Shown here: piece by piece, positions 32,747 to 42,025 of the stretch | How positions within the stretch are numbered: the first letter of the stretch is position 1 | Layout of the letters: the number at the start of each line of letters is the position of its first letter | Origin: Longispora albida DSM 44784 | GTDB lineage: Bacteria > Actinomycetota > Actinomycetes > Mycobacteriales > Micromonosporaceae | DNA: 64,000 nt | Direction of reading: 5' to 3' | Assembly (NCBI RefSeq): GCF_000379825.1 | Contig: NZ_KB903813.1 | Span: 138,292 to 202,291 of the forward strand | The notes under the pieces: generated by a model | Databases searched by the model: none | Told to the model about the DNA's origin: nothing | Seen by the model: the letters and a program-made list of their open reading frames with translations, nothing else | Made by a program: the position numbers and the translations under genes

Positions 32747-33373
32747 GTGAAGGAAACCCTGGTCGGCCGGACCCGCTGGCGGAAGTTCGCCTACGCGATG
32801 GTGCCGGCCACCGCTGCTGTGGTCGTGATGTTCACCGGGCTGAGCAACGGCGCCATCGCCGCGTCGTTCGCGGTGTCCGGTCACGACTTCCAGGTCTCGG
32901 CATCCTCCATGGACGTCGACGGCTTCGCCCAGTACGGCGGCGTGGACGTCGAGGTCAACGGTGCAGGAAACAAGGACAAGATGCACGCCGTCGCCATCGC
33001 GGCAGCCAAGTCGGCCAAGGTGCGCGACCTGTGCCAGTCCGTCATCCAGGAAGTACCGGTGATCGGCAAGGTCACCATCAAGATCACGGCCGGCAAGGAC
33101 GCCGACGTCATCGCCGAGAACCTGTTCCTGGACATGACCCAGCTCAAGGGCGACGCGGTCTTCACCGACATCCAGATCGGCCAGGACGCCAGCACCCTGA
33201 GCAAGGGCGGCCCAACCGGCAAGGGCGCCGTGGGCGGCTTCGGCCAGCAGGCCACCAGGGCCCAGATCACCAATGTCAAGCAGGTCGCGTGGGGCGTCAA
33301 CGCCGGTACCTTCAAGCTGACCGGCATGCACCTGCAGGTACTCAACGGCGTGCACCCCTGCTTCACGGAGTAG
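32747..33373 (+). CDS. DUF6230 family cell-surface protein
   Basis: A 208-aa protein that opens KETLVGRTRWRKFAYAMVPA, with a membrane or signal helix (VPATAAVVVMFTGLSNGAIA), and continues into a beta-rich outer part (SFAVSGHDFQVSASSMDVDG, FGQQATRAQITNVKQVAW) with a Cys pair (DLCQS, HPCFTE). This is the pattern I recall for DUF6230, formerly often misnamed cholesterol esterase. GTG 32747 is preceded by GAGGAGGA. The DUF6114 partner follows 198 bp later. The pair occurs widely in spore-forming actinomycetes, probably in the envelope; the function is unknown. Confidence 0.8.
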   Translation: MKETLVGRTRWRKFAYAMVPATAAVVVMFTGLSNGAIAASFAVSGHDFQVSASSMDVDGFAQYGGVDVEVNGAGNKDKMHAVAIAAAKSAKVRDLCQSVIQEVPVIGKVTIKITAGKDADVIAENLFLDMTQLKGDAVFTDIQIGQDASTLSKGGPTGKGAVGGFGQQATRAQITNVKQVAWGVNAGTFKLTGMHLQVLNGVHPCFTE

Positions 33374-33571
33374 CACCCATCTTCACCGGGTAGCACCCCG
33401 TACATCCTGTAACACCCCTGTTCCACCCTCCGACGTGCACACATGACCCGGTACTCCGGGCGTGCACTCATCCGGATTCCAGGAGGCGGCGGGGCGGGCG
33501 GCACCCCGCCCCGCCGTCCCCTGTCCGCCCAGGCACCGGCAAGTACTCGCGGCAAGACCCAGGAGGCGTAC

Positions 33572-35059
33572 GTGCGAGGGAAGTTGTGGCAATGGGAGCC
33601 CTGGCGTACGTGGCGCAAGAGCAGGCCGTTCTGGGGTGGCCTCCTGACCATGCTCGCCGGGTTCGAGATCATCGCGCTGCCCTGGGCGCCGATGGATCTG
33701 ATCATCCGGGTCGGCATCGGCGCGCTGTCCGGCTTCATCATCGGCGGCGTGCTGATCCTGGCCGGCCTGCTGCTCTGGTTCCAGCCAGCGCAGCGGACGT
33801 TCCTCAGCATCGTGGCCATCCTGCTCGGCCTCGCGTCGTTCCCGTTCACGAACCTCGGCGGCTTCGTCATCGGCATGCTGATGGCGCTGATCGGCGGCTC
33901 GCTGGCCTTCGCGTGGGAGCCGGTGAATCCCGACGCGCAGGCCGCCAAGGGCAAGAAGAAGACCAGCGACGACGCTGACGACGACACGGCCACCCCGGCC
34001 GAGGCGAAGGACGAGACGGCGACAGCGGAACTGCCCGGCCTGCCGCTACAGCCCCACACCCCGGCCTCGGAAACCACAGAGCACAGTGGACGGCACTCGG
34101 CCAGGCCCGGAGCCGGTAACCCGGAATCCGCCAGCACCGAAACCGCGAACACCGAAGTCAGCGGCGGCACCACCAGCCCGCGCAAGATCGTGGCTGGCGC
34201 GATCCTGCCGCTCAGCCTGCTCGCAGCGGGCCTGATGGCTCCCGGGCTCGACATGCCGGCTTTCGCGGCTCCCGGCGACGGCGCGATCCCGTGCCCGCCC
34301 GGCGTCCAGGCCCCGGCGCAGCCCGGCGCACAACCAGCTCCGGCTCCAGCCCCCAACCCGAACCCGGCTCCCGCCCCTGTACCGGCCCCGAGCCAGGGCG
34401 TCCCGACCGTCCCGGCCCCGACGGCCCCGGCGACCACCCGGCCGGCCACGGCACAACCCCCGGCCTCGCCGACACCCAGCCCGAGCCCCGACAAGCCGTG
34501 GTGGTGGCCGTTCTCCCACAGCGCTCCGGAAGGCACAGGCAACACAGCCGGGCACCCGGCGGTCAAGGCCGCGCCCAACGCCGCACCAGCCAAGCCCTCG
34601 GCCACCACCAGCCCGCTCTGCCACCGCAAGGTCGCCGCAGCGGCCGCCCAGCCACCCGTCTCCTGGTACCCGTCGCGGATCAAGGCCTCGGTGCAGGAGA
34701 TGACCGGGATGAAGTACGTCGGCGTGGTCGAGCTGCCCAGGCTGAACCAGGCGCCGATCAGGACGCTGTACTTCCAGATGAGCTCGTCGACCTCGACGCC
34801 GTTCGAGATGAACAGCCCCGACGAGGCGACCGGCAAGACGCTCAACCAGAAGTCCTCGCGGCTGCGGGTCAGCGGCGACGTGCACTTCTACGCCAGCAAG
34901 TTCCACGCGAAGCTGCTCGGCATCCCGGTGACCTTCACGCCGGACTCGCCCCCGCCGCTGGTCCTGCCGTGGATGATCTTCACGGACGCCGAGATCGATC
35001 TGGTCTTCCTCGACACGAACAAGCTCGAAGCACCGAACCTGATCGTCAAGTACGTCTGA
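33572..35059 (+). CDS. DUF6114-containing membrane protein with extended Pro-rich and C-terminal domains
   Basis: A 495-aa protein. The N-terminal 110 residues are the DUF6114 module (WRKSRPFWGGLLTMLAGFEI, IRVGIGALSGFIIGGVLILA, TFLSIVAILLGLASFPFTNL) with four membrane helices. A charged, then Pro/Ala-rich linker follows, interrupted by another hydrophobic helix (ILPLSLLAAGLMAPGLDMP). The last 170 residues form an outer domain (SWYPSRIKASVQEMTGMKYV, LRVSGDVHFYASKFHAKLLG) resembling that of the DUF6230 partner. GTG 33572 follows AGGAGG by five bases. Ordinary DUF6114 proteins are, as I recall, much shorter, so this looks like a fusion of the usual pair partners' parts. Confidence 0.75.
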   Translation: MRGKLWQWEPWRTWRKSRPFWGGLLTMLAGFEIIALPWAPMDLIIRVGIGALSGFIIGGVLILAGLLLWFQPAQRTFLSIVAILLGLASFPFTNLGGFVIGMLMALIGGSLAFAWEPVNPDAQAAKGKKKTSDDADDDTATPAEAKDETATAELPGLPLQPHTPASETTEHSGRHSARPGAGNPESASTETANTEVSGGTTSPRKIVAGAILPLSLLAAGLMAPGLDMPAFAAPGDGAIPCPPGVQAPAQPGAQPAPAPAPNPNPAPAPVPAPSQGVPTVPAPTAPATTRPATAQPPASPTPSPSPDKPWWWPFSHSAPEGTGNTAGHPAVKAAPNAAPAKPSATTSPLCHRKVAAAAAQPPVSWYPSRIKASVQEMTGMKYVGVVELPRLNQAPIRTLYFQMSSSTSTPFEMNSPDEATGKTLNQKSSRLRVSGDVHFYASKFHAKLLGIPVTFTPDSPPPLVLPWMIFTDAEIDLVFLDTNKLEAPNLIVKYV

Positions 35060-35067
35060 GAAACACA

Positions 35068-35105
35068 GAAACGGCCGCGTACCCAGAAGGGTGCGCGGCC
35101 GTTTC
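35068..35105. terminator. bidirectional terminator
   Basis: GAAACGGCCGCGTACCC (35068-35084) pairs with GGGTGCGCGGCCGTTTC (35089-35105) around an AGAA loop with a single mismatch. It separates the convergent DUF6114 and DUF885 genes, and its A/T-rich ends serve both directions. Confidence 0.85.
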
Positions 35106-35112
35106 CGCCGGT

Positions 35113-36774
35113 TCAGATCCGGGCCAGAGCTGCCCGCAGCGGGTCGAGGCCCAGTGCCCCGAGGTCCAGCGCGGCCCGGTGGAACTCCTTCAGGTTGAAG
35201 TCAGCGCCCTTGCGGGCCTGCGCGTCCGCCCTGGCCTGCAGCCAGATCCGCTCGCCGACCTTGTAGGACGGGGCCTGGCCCGGCCAGCCCAGGTACCGGT
35301 CGAGCTCGAACCGGAGGAACTCGTCCGGCATCCGGCAGTTGGCCCGCATGAACTCGTACCCGATCTCCGGCGTCCACTTCTGCCCGGCCCACTGGTCCCA
35401 GCCGGCCCCGCGCGGGATCTCGAGTTCGAGGTGCATGCCGATGTCGACCACCACGCGGGCGGCCCGGAACAGCTGGGCGTCGAGCATGCCCAGCCGGTCG
35501 CCCGGGTCGTCGAGGTAGCCGAGCTCCGCCATCAGCCGCTCGGAGTACAGCGCCCAGCCCTCGCCGTGACCCGAGCTCCAGCACAGCAGCCGCTGCCAGC
35601 GGTTGAGCAGCTCGCTGCGGTACTGGGTCTGCGCGACCTGGAGGTGGTGCCCCGGCACGCCCTCGTGGAACACCGTGGTCACCTCCCGCCACGTCGAGAA
35701 CGTGGTGACGCCGTGCGGTACCGCCCACCACATCCGCCCCGGCCGGGAGAAGTCCTCGCTCGGGCCGGTGTAGTAGATGCCGCCGTCACTCGTCGGGGCG
35801 AGCATGCACTCGATCCGGCGTACCGGCTCGGGAATGTCGAAGTGCTTGCCGTGCATGTCGGCGATCGTCTTGTCCGCGAGCCCCTGCATCCAGTCGCGGA
35901 ACTCCTCCTTGGACCCGATGTTGCGCGCCGGGTCGGCGTCGAGTGCCGCGACGGCAGCGTCGACCGAGCCGCCGGGGACGATCAGCTTCGCCGTCGCCTC
36001 CATGTCGGCCCGGAGCCGGGCGACCTCCTCGAAGCCCCACGCGTAGGTCTCGTCCAGGTCGACGGCCGCGCCCAGGAAGTAGCGGGAGTGCAGCTGGTAC
36101 TGCTCGCGCCCGACAGCCTCCTTCTCGCGGCCCTTCGGGGCGAACTCACGCAGGAACGCGCCGAAATCGGCAGTCGCGGCGGCAGCGGCGGCAGCGCCGG
36201 CCTCCAGGTCCTTGCGGAGCGCCGGGGAGGCCTCCAGCCGGCCGGCCAGCGCCGGGTAGAAGTTGTCGCCGGCCGGGTCGACCCACACGTCGCACTGCGC
36301 GGCGACCTTCTCCATCTGCGCGCGGGCGCCGACGTTGCCCTTGGCCGCCTCGGCCAGCAGCGTCTCCTTGTACCCGGCGAGCGCCTGCGGCACCAGCGAC
36401 ATCCGCAGCGCGATGTTGCGGACGGCCTCCTCGCCCTCCGTCGGCATCATGTCGAAGGTCATCCGGACCTCGTGCGCCTGGCTCGCGATCACGTTGATCT
36501 GCGCGCGGCGCCCGGCCTCGTCCATCTCCACGGCCAGCCCGAGCCGCTCCTGCATGGCCTCCTTGGCGACCTGCTGGCGCTCGTCGCCCGGGGTCACAGC
36601 CGCGAGAGCCGCCAGCGTGCGCCGGTCCAGGTCGGCCAGCGCGTCCAGCCCGGCCGGGCTGAGGTCCGACATCTTGTCGTCAAAGCCTGCGATGCCGACC
36701 GAGGAGGCGCTCAGCGGGTCGAGTGGCGCCCATTCGTCGACATACCGGTTCGCGATGTCATCAACGTTTCCCAT
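35113..36774 (-). CDS. DUF885 family putative metallopeptidase
   Basis: A 553-aa soluble protein. It has the family hallmark VFHEGVPGHHLQVAQTQYRS, an HExxxxHH-like zinc-binding arrangement, in the C-terminal half, preceded by GIYYTGPSEDFSRPGRMWWA and followed by SGHGEGWALYSERLMAELGY, whose Glu may be another metal ligand. The N-terminal half is helical. Members are predicted to be carboxypeptidase-like metalloenzymes, but few have been tested. ATG 36774. It is single-gene, convergent with the DUF6114 gene and 31 bp downstream of tyrA on the same strand. Confidence 0.88.
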   Translation of the reverse strand: MGNVDDIANRYVDEWAPLDPLSASSVGIAGFDDKMSDLSPAGLDALADLDRRTLAALAAVTPGDERQQVAKEAMQERLGLAVEMDEAGRRAQINVIASQAHEVRMTFDMMPTEGEEAVRNIALRMSLVPQALAGYKETLLAEAAKGNVGARAQMEKVAAQCDVWVDPAGDNFYPALAGRLEASPALRKDLEAGAAAAAAATADFGAFLREFAPKGREKEAVGREQYQLHSRYFLGAAVDLDETYAWGFEEVARLRADMEATAKLIVPGGSVDAAVAALDADPARNIGSKEEFRDWMQGLADKTIADMHGKHFDIPEPVRRIECMLAPTSDGGIYYTGPSEDFSRPGRMWWAVPHGVTTFSTWREVTTVFHEGVPGHHLQVAQTQYRSELLNRWQRLLCWSSGHGEGWALYSERLMAELGYLDDPGDRLGMLDAQLFRAARVVVDIGMHLELEIPRGAGWDQWAGQKWTPEIGYEFMRANCRMPDEFLRFELDRYLGWPGQAPSYKVGERIWLQARADAQARKGADFNLKEFHRAALDLGALGLDPLRAALARI

Positions 36775-36805
36775 GCGCTCAGACCCTAGACGGTTGCGGC
36801 CCAGC

Positions 36806-37672
36806 TCACGTAACAGATTCGCCCCGGCGTCCCGCGGCGAGGAGACCAGCGCGGTCCGCCGGGATCTCCCGCGCCGTCTCGGCCCATGGCCATTTTTCCC
36901 GTACTCCGTTACCAGCGGACAGCCACGCCCTGAGCCCCGCCGGGTCGTCGAGCACGTCCCGCACAGCGAGGAGCGCGCCGATCAGCTCGTCGAGGGCTGG
37001 CCGGACAGCCTCGGCGTTGCCCCCGCACATCGCGGCCACGAGCGCCGGTGACGTGGCGGCCACCCGCGTACCGTCCCGGAACGACCCAGCCGCCAGCGCC
37101 AGCACGCCCGGGTCGGACGCTCCGGCGGCCAGCGCGCTCGCCACCAGGTGCGGTACGTGGCTGATCCGGGCGACGGCCGCGTCGTGCTCGTGGCTGGTGG
37201 ACGGGATGACCCGGGCGCCGAGGCTCTCGCCGGCCAGCCTGGCCAGCAGCCACCAGTCGTCCACACTGGTCTCCTCGTCCAGGCACAGCACCCACGGCTG
37301 GCCACGGAACAGCCCGGGATCGCTCGCCTCGAAGCCGGACAGCTCCTTGCCCGCCATCGGGTGCCCGCCGACGAACCGCGCGAACCCAGCCTCCGCCAGC
37401 AGCTTCGCCATCGGCCCCTTCACCGAGGTCACGTCACTCAGCAGCCCGGGGTATCCGCCGAGCTCGGCGAGCAGTGCTGGCACCGCTGGCAGCGGTACAC
37501 AGAGAAAGGTCAGCTCCGTGCCATCGATGGCCGCGGCAGCGGACCCGGCGGCACCTGCCAGCGCACGCACGCGCGGGTCGGTGTCATAGCCGGTGACCTC
37601 GTGGCCCGCGGCCCGCAGGGCGCGGAAGAGGGAACCGCCGATCAAGCCGAGGCCGAGCACCGCGATGCGCAT
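36806..37672 (-). CDS. tyrA: prephenate dehydrogenase
   Basis: A 288-aa NAD(P)-dependent dehydrogenase of tyrosine synthesis, converting prephenate (or arogenate) to the 4-hydroxyphenyl product. The Rossmann motif is RIAVLGLGLIGGSLFRALRA with the acidic residue in GYDTDPRV. Further family blocks are LLSDVTSVKGPMAKLL, VGGHPMAGKELSGFEAS and SHVPHLVASALA. No ACT domain is present, and the length is standard for the short form. ATG 37672. It may share a transcript with the DUF885 gene downstream. Confidence 0.9.
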   Translation of the reverse strand: MRIAVLGLGLIGGSLFRALRAAGHEVTGYDTDPRVRALAGAAGSAAAAIDGTELTFLCVPLPAVPALLAELGGYPGLLSDVTSVKGPMAKLLAEAGFARFVGGHPMAGKELSGFEASDPGLFRGQPWVLCLDEETSVDDWWLLARLAGESLGARVIPSTSHEHDAAVARISHVPHLVASALAAGASDPGVLALAAGSFRDGTRVAATSPALVAAMCGGNAEAVRPALDELIGALLAVRDVLDDPAGLRAWLSAGNGVREKWPWAETAREIPADRAGLLAAGRRGESVT

Positions 37673-37715
37673 CCGCCCATTGTCCCCGCAGGCCCTGGCC
37701 CTAAGCTAGGAGCTT

Positions 37716-38846
37716 ATGCGCCTTTTGTGGGTATTAGCGGCACTCGTTCTGACCGCCGCCGCGAGCCCGGCCAGCCCTCCGCACGTCGTGTCCGACCTGC
37801 CCGACGACTCGGTGGGCTTCAACGCCCCGGTGCACGCGCTGGCCCGGGCCGGGGACGTCGTCTACGTCGGCGGTGAGTTCAGTCACGCCATAGTGGACGG
37901 TCAGCGGTACCGCAGAGCAGGCCTCGCCGCCGTCGACGCCCGCACCGGCGACCTCCTCGACTGGGCACCCACCGCCGACGGCCCGGTGTACGCGCTCGCG
38001 ACCGCACCCTCCGGCCTGATCGTCGGCGGAGCCTTCGACGAGCTCAACGGCGAACCGCGCAGGCACATCGGCCGCATCGGGTACCGCGACGCCAGCCTCG
38101 ACCCCGACCTCGCGCCGAAGGTGTACGGGGAGGTCAGGGCCCTCGCCGTCGGCCACGGCCGGGTCTACGCCGCCGGCGAGATCAAGGCCGTCGGCGCCGT
38201 CGAGCGCTCCAAGCTCGCCGCGTTCTGGCTGGACAACGGCGAACTCGACCAGGACTGGTACCCGCGAGCCGACCAGCAGGTCCACGCCCTCGCCGTCAGC
38301 GGCGGCCGGGTGTACGCGGGCGGGGCCTTCGAGACCCTGAACGGCTCGGCAGACTACGACCACTTCGCGGCCGTGCACCCCGTGACCGGCGAGATCGACA
38401 CCAGCTTCGACCCGAAGGTCCACGTACTCGTCCGCAACGTCCACATTGGCGAGCACGGCATCTACGCGGCCCTCGGCGGCCAGGGCGGCCGGCTCGTCGC
38501 GTACACGAGCACGGGCGAGGAGCGCTGGCGGGTCACGGCGGACGGCGACATGCAGGCGATCGCCGAGTACAAGGGCGTCGTCTACGGCGGCGGCCACTTC
38601 GACGCTGTGTGCCGCTCCGACCGGACCGGCGACTTCGGGATGTGTCTCGACGGCAGCCAGGAACGGTACAAGCTGCTGGCGGCAGACCTCACAGGACAGT
38701 TGCTGCCCTGGGCGCCCGACGCCGACGGCGTGATCGGCGTGGCCGCACTGGCCGTGGCCGGCGGCAAGCTCGCGGCTGGCGGCACGTTCACCACCCTCGG
38801 CTCCGGCGAGATCCCCCAGCTCCGCTTCGCGACCTTCTCCCCGTAG
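37716..38846 (+). CDS. secreted beta-propeller protein (delta-60 repeat-like)
   Basis: A 376-aa exported protein: signal peptide MRLLWVLAALVLTAAASPAS, then repeated units of the form ALARAGDVVYVGGEFSHAI, ALAVGHGRVYAAGEIKAVGA, ALAVSGGRVYAGGAFETLNG and ALAVAGGKLAAGGTFTTLG. The repeated (V/I)Y-x-GG-F words match delta-60/PQQ-like propeller blades. Two Cys (AVCRSDRTGDFGMC) may form a disulfide. No catalytic residues are evident; a binding role at the cell surface is likely. It is divergent from tyrA with a 43-bp gap. Confidence 0.8.
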   Translation: MRLLWVLAALVLTAAASPASPPHVVSDLPDDSVGFNAPVHALARAGDVVYVGGEFSHAIVDGQRYRRAGLAAVDARTGDLLDWAPTADGPVYALATAPSGLIVGGAFDELNGEPRRHIGRIGYRDASLDPDLAPKVYGEVRALAVGHGRVYAAGEIKAVGAVERSKLAAFWLDNGELDQDWYPRADQQVHALAVSGGRVYAGGAFETLNGSADYDHFAAVHPVTGEIDTSFDPKVHVLVRNVHIGEHGIYAALGGQGGRLVAYTSTGEERWRVTADGDMQAIAEYKGVVYGGGHFDAVCRSDRTGDFGMCLDGSQERYKLLAADLTGQLLPWAPDADGVIGVAALAVAGGKLAAGGTFTTLGSGEIPQLRFATFSP

Positions 38847-38889
38847 TCTTCCTGGATTTCCGTACAGCCATCTCCGATACGCTCGGGCT

Positions 38890-39213
38890 GTGACGCCTTA
38901 CTACCCGCGCTGGGAGCCCCGCCCCACGTACCGCGAGCCGCATCCGGTGCGCTGGCTGGGCGTGCTGGCGGGTGCCGGGGCCGCAGCGGCCTGGTACCTG
39001 CTGTTCGGCGTGTTCTGGTGGGGCAGCGCCGCCGGGTACGTCTGGCTGACGATCGTGGCGGGGATCATGGCCACGCTCGCGACCGCCCTGCTGATCGCCC
39101 GCGGCGACCGTGGCGTGGCGGTCGGCATCGCCCTGACCAGCAGTTTCGCCCTCATGGTCGCGGGGGTCGTGCTGACGGCCCAGTGGGTACGCGGCGACTG
39201 GCTGTTGTGGTGA
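38890..39213 (+). CDS. small membrane protein, 107 aa
   Basis: A Pro/Tyr-rich N-terminus (MTPYYPRWEPRPTYREPHPV) is followed by three membrane helices (WLGVLAGAGAAAAWYLLFGV, YVWLTIVAGIMATLATALLI, VAVGIALTSSFALMVAGVVL). GTG 38890 lies 43 bp after the propeller gene in the same direction. Unrecognised; small proteins of this build are common in actinomycetes. Confidence 0.7.
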   Translation: MTPYYPRWEPRPTYREPHPVRWLGVLAGAGAAAAWYLLFGVFWWGSAAGYVWLTIVAGIMATLATALLIARGDRGVAVGIALTSSFALMVAGVVLTAQWVRGDWLLW

Positions 39214-39291
39214 CATCACGCCATGTGATGGTTCATGCCCACTTTGCGAGCCATGCTTGACGCGGCCCGGCTTCCTCGGCACGGTGGGTAC

Positions 39292-39459
39292 ATGTCGATG
39301 AGGCTGGACCGGCTCGAACCAGATCGCCGCAGGCGCCGTCTGCAGCTCCTCGCGGAGCTTGCCGACATGAAGGCGCTGCGCGACCGGATGCAGCCCCGCC
39401 GAGCACGGACCGAGCGGCTCCGCGAGCTGATCGCGCTCCGCCGCCGCTGGGCAGCCTGA
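39292..39459 (+). CDS. small basic helical protein, 55 aa
   Basis: ATG 39292 follows CGGTGGG. The product SMRLDRLEPDRRRRRLQLLA, then ELADMKALRDRMQPRRARTE and LRELIALRRRWAA is one long charged helix. Without homology support it may be a spurious frame, though the composition is even and lacks Pro runs. Nothing else explains this stretch. Confidence 0.35.
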   Translation: MSMRLDRLEPDRRRRRLQLLAELADMKALRDRMQPRRARTERLRELIALRRRWAA

Positions 39460-39645
39460 AGCCAGACAGCTCTACGTCACCAGACAGCTTCACGTCAGGC
39501 GGCCACTATGTGCCACCGCCAGACCGGTACCAGGAGTCACCGCTAGACCGGCCACCCTGCCTGACCTCGCAGGACCGCGCGCCGCTTGTTGCCATGACTA
39601 TCAGCCGGGTACGCTCCGGCAGTCAACGACTTGGCCGGGGGGATC

Positions 39646-40603
<958 letters not shown>

Positions 40604-40623
40604 ACCGTGCGACAGTGGAGGAC

Positions 40624-41037
40624 GTGGGCTTCACAGTCGAGACCCGGACAGTGGACGGGCGCACGACGGCGCTCGGCGCGGCCGGCCACTTCACGCTCGT
40701 CGTCGACCGCCCGGCCAAGGACGGTGGCGGCGGGCTCGGCTTCAACGGCGGCCAGCTCCTGTACCTCGCCGTCGCGGGCTGCGTCTCCAACGACCTGTTC
40801 CGGGAGGCCGCCGCGGCCGGGATCACGCTCGAACGGGTCCATGTCCGCGTGCACGGCGACTTCACGGGCGACCCGGCCGTGTCCGCACCCATCCAGTACG
40901 AGGTCGAACTCAGCGGCGACGCCCCAGCCGACCGGCTCCGCGAACTCGTGGACCACGTCGACGCCATCGCGGAGATCCCCAACTCGCTGCGCGGCGGCAC
41001 CCGCGTACACCTGTCCGCGGTGACCGTCACGACATGA
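40624..41037 (+). CDS. OsmC family protein
   Basis: A 137-aa OsmC/Ohr-fold protein. Family features are GHFTLVVDRPAKDGGGGLGF, the helix GGQLLYLAVAGCVSNDLFRE with the buried active-site Cys, and VRVHGDFTGDPAVSAPIQYE. The second Cys of Ohr-type peroxidases is not seen, so peroxide reduction is uncertain. GTG 40624 is taken as start, after GGAG; earlier GTGs at 40607 and 40616 are possible. It is 20 bp after tadA in the same direction. Confidence 0.85.
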   Translation: MGFTVETRTVDGRTTALGAAGHFTLVVDRPAKDGGGGLGFNGGQLLYLAVAGCVSNDLFREAAAAGITLERVHVRVHGDFTGDPAVSAPIQYEVELSGDAPADRLRELVDHVDAIAEIPNSLRGGTRVHLSAVTVTT

Positions 41038-41039
41038 GA

Positions 41040-41071
41040 AAGAGCCGGCACCCAGTCGGGTACCGGCTCTT
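41040..41071. terminator. bidirectional terminator
   Basis: AAGAGCCGGCACCC (41040-41053) and GGGTACCGGCTCTT (41058-41071) form a stem with one mismatch and a four-base loop. It lies between the convergent OsmC and tRNA-Ser genes. Confidence 0.8.
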
Positions 41072-41077
41072 CGCTGG

Positions 41078-41164
41078 CGGTGGCGGCGGGATTCGAACCC
41101 GCGGAGGGCTTGCACCCTCACACGCTTTCGAGGCGTGCTCCTTAGGCCACTCGGACACGCCACC
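41078..41164 (-). tRNA. tRNA-Ser(CGA)
   Basis: On the minus strand the acceptor GGTGGCG pairs with CGCCACC, discriminator G follows, the anticodon stem CACGC/GCGTG closes a loop CTCGAAA with anticodon CGA, a long variable arm typical of tRNA-Ser is present, and the T loop reads GGTTCGAATCC. 87 nt, CCA not encoded. Confidence 0.95.
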
Positions 41165-41297
41165 GCCGACGAGGTTACAGCACGGCGGGGGCCGGTGTCG
41201 TTCCGGGTGACCGCATATCGCCTCCGGCGGTGATCCGGGTGACCCGGACCGGGTGACCTGACCGGCCAGCGGGGCAGAGCCTGGCAGGATCAGGGAC

Positions 41298-42005
41298 ATG
41301 AGTACGCACATCGGAGCCAAGCCGGGCGAGATCGCTGAACGGGTCCTCATGCCCGGCGACCCCCTGCGGGCCAAGTGGATCGCCGAAACGTACCTCGAGG
41401 ACGCCAAGTGCTACTCGACGGTGCGGAACATGTTCGGCTTCACCGGGAAGTACAAGGGCGTCGACGTCTCCATCCAGGGTTCTGGGATGGGCATGCCGTC
41501 CGCGTCGATCTACGTGCACGAGCTGCTCGACCAGTACGGCGTGAAGACCGTCATGCGCGTCGGCAGCTGTGGCTCGATCCAGGACGACCTCGACCTGCGT
41601 GACGTGGTCGCCGTGATCGGCGCGAGCACCGACTCCGCGATGAACCGGCAGCGCTTCGACAACTTCGTCGACTTCGCGCCGGTCGCCGACTTCGAGCTGC
41701 TGCGCACGGCCGTCGACACCGCCGCGGCCAAGGGGATCACCCTCCGGGTCGGCCAGGTGCTCGCCGCCGACGCGTTCTACGGCGACCAGCCGGACCTGTA
41801 CCCGAAGCTGGCCAAGTACGGCGTGCTGGCCGTGGAGATGGAGACCGCCGCGCTGTACACGATCGCCGCGCGGTTCCGGGCGAAGGCCCTCACTCTCCTC
41901 ACTGTGAGTGACCACATCTTCCAGGGCACGGCCATGCCGGCCGAGGACCGGGAGAAGACGTTCTCGCAGATGGCGGAGATCGCCCTGGAGACGATCATCG
42001 CGTAA
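41298..42005 (+). CDS. deoD: purine-nucleoside phosphorylase, DeoD type
   Basis: A 235-aa hexameric-type phosphorylase splitting purine nucleosides with phosphate. Motifs: [20 protein letters not shown] with the phosphate-binding GD-P and [39 protein letters not shown], and [16 protein letters not shown] with the ribose-contacting E-M-E. The acidic general acid is in [10 protein letters not shown]. Length is exactly that of the DeoD family. It stands alone; ATG 41298. Confidence 0.94.
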   Translation: MSTHIGAKPGEIAERVLMPGDPLRAKWIAETYLEDAKCYSTVRNMFGFTGKYKGVDVSIQGSGMGMPSASIYVHELLDQYGVKTVMRVGSCGSIQDDLDLRDVVAVIGASTDSAMNRQRFDNFVDFAPVADFELLRTAVDTAAAKGITLRVGQVLAADAFYGDQPDLYPKLAKYGVLAVEMETAALYTIAARFRAKALTLLTVSDHIFQGTAMPAEDREKTFSQMAEIALETIIA

Positions 42006-42025
42006 TCGGTGATTACTATCACCGA

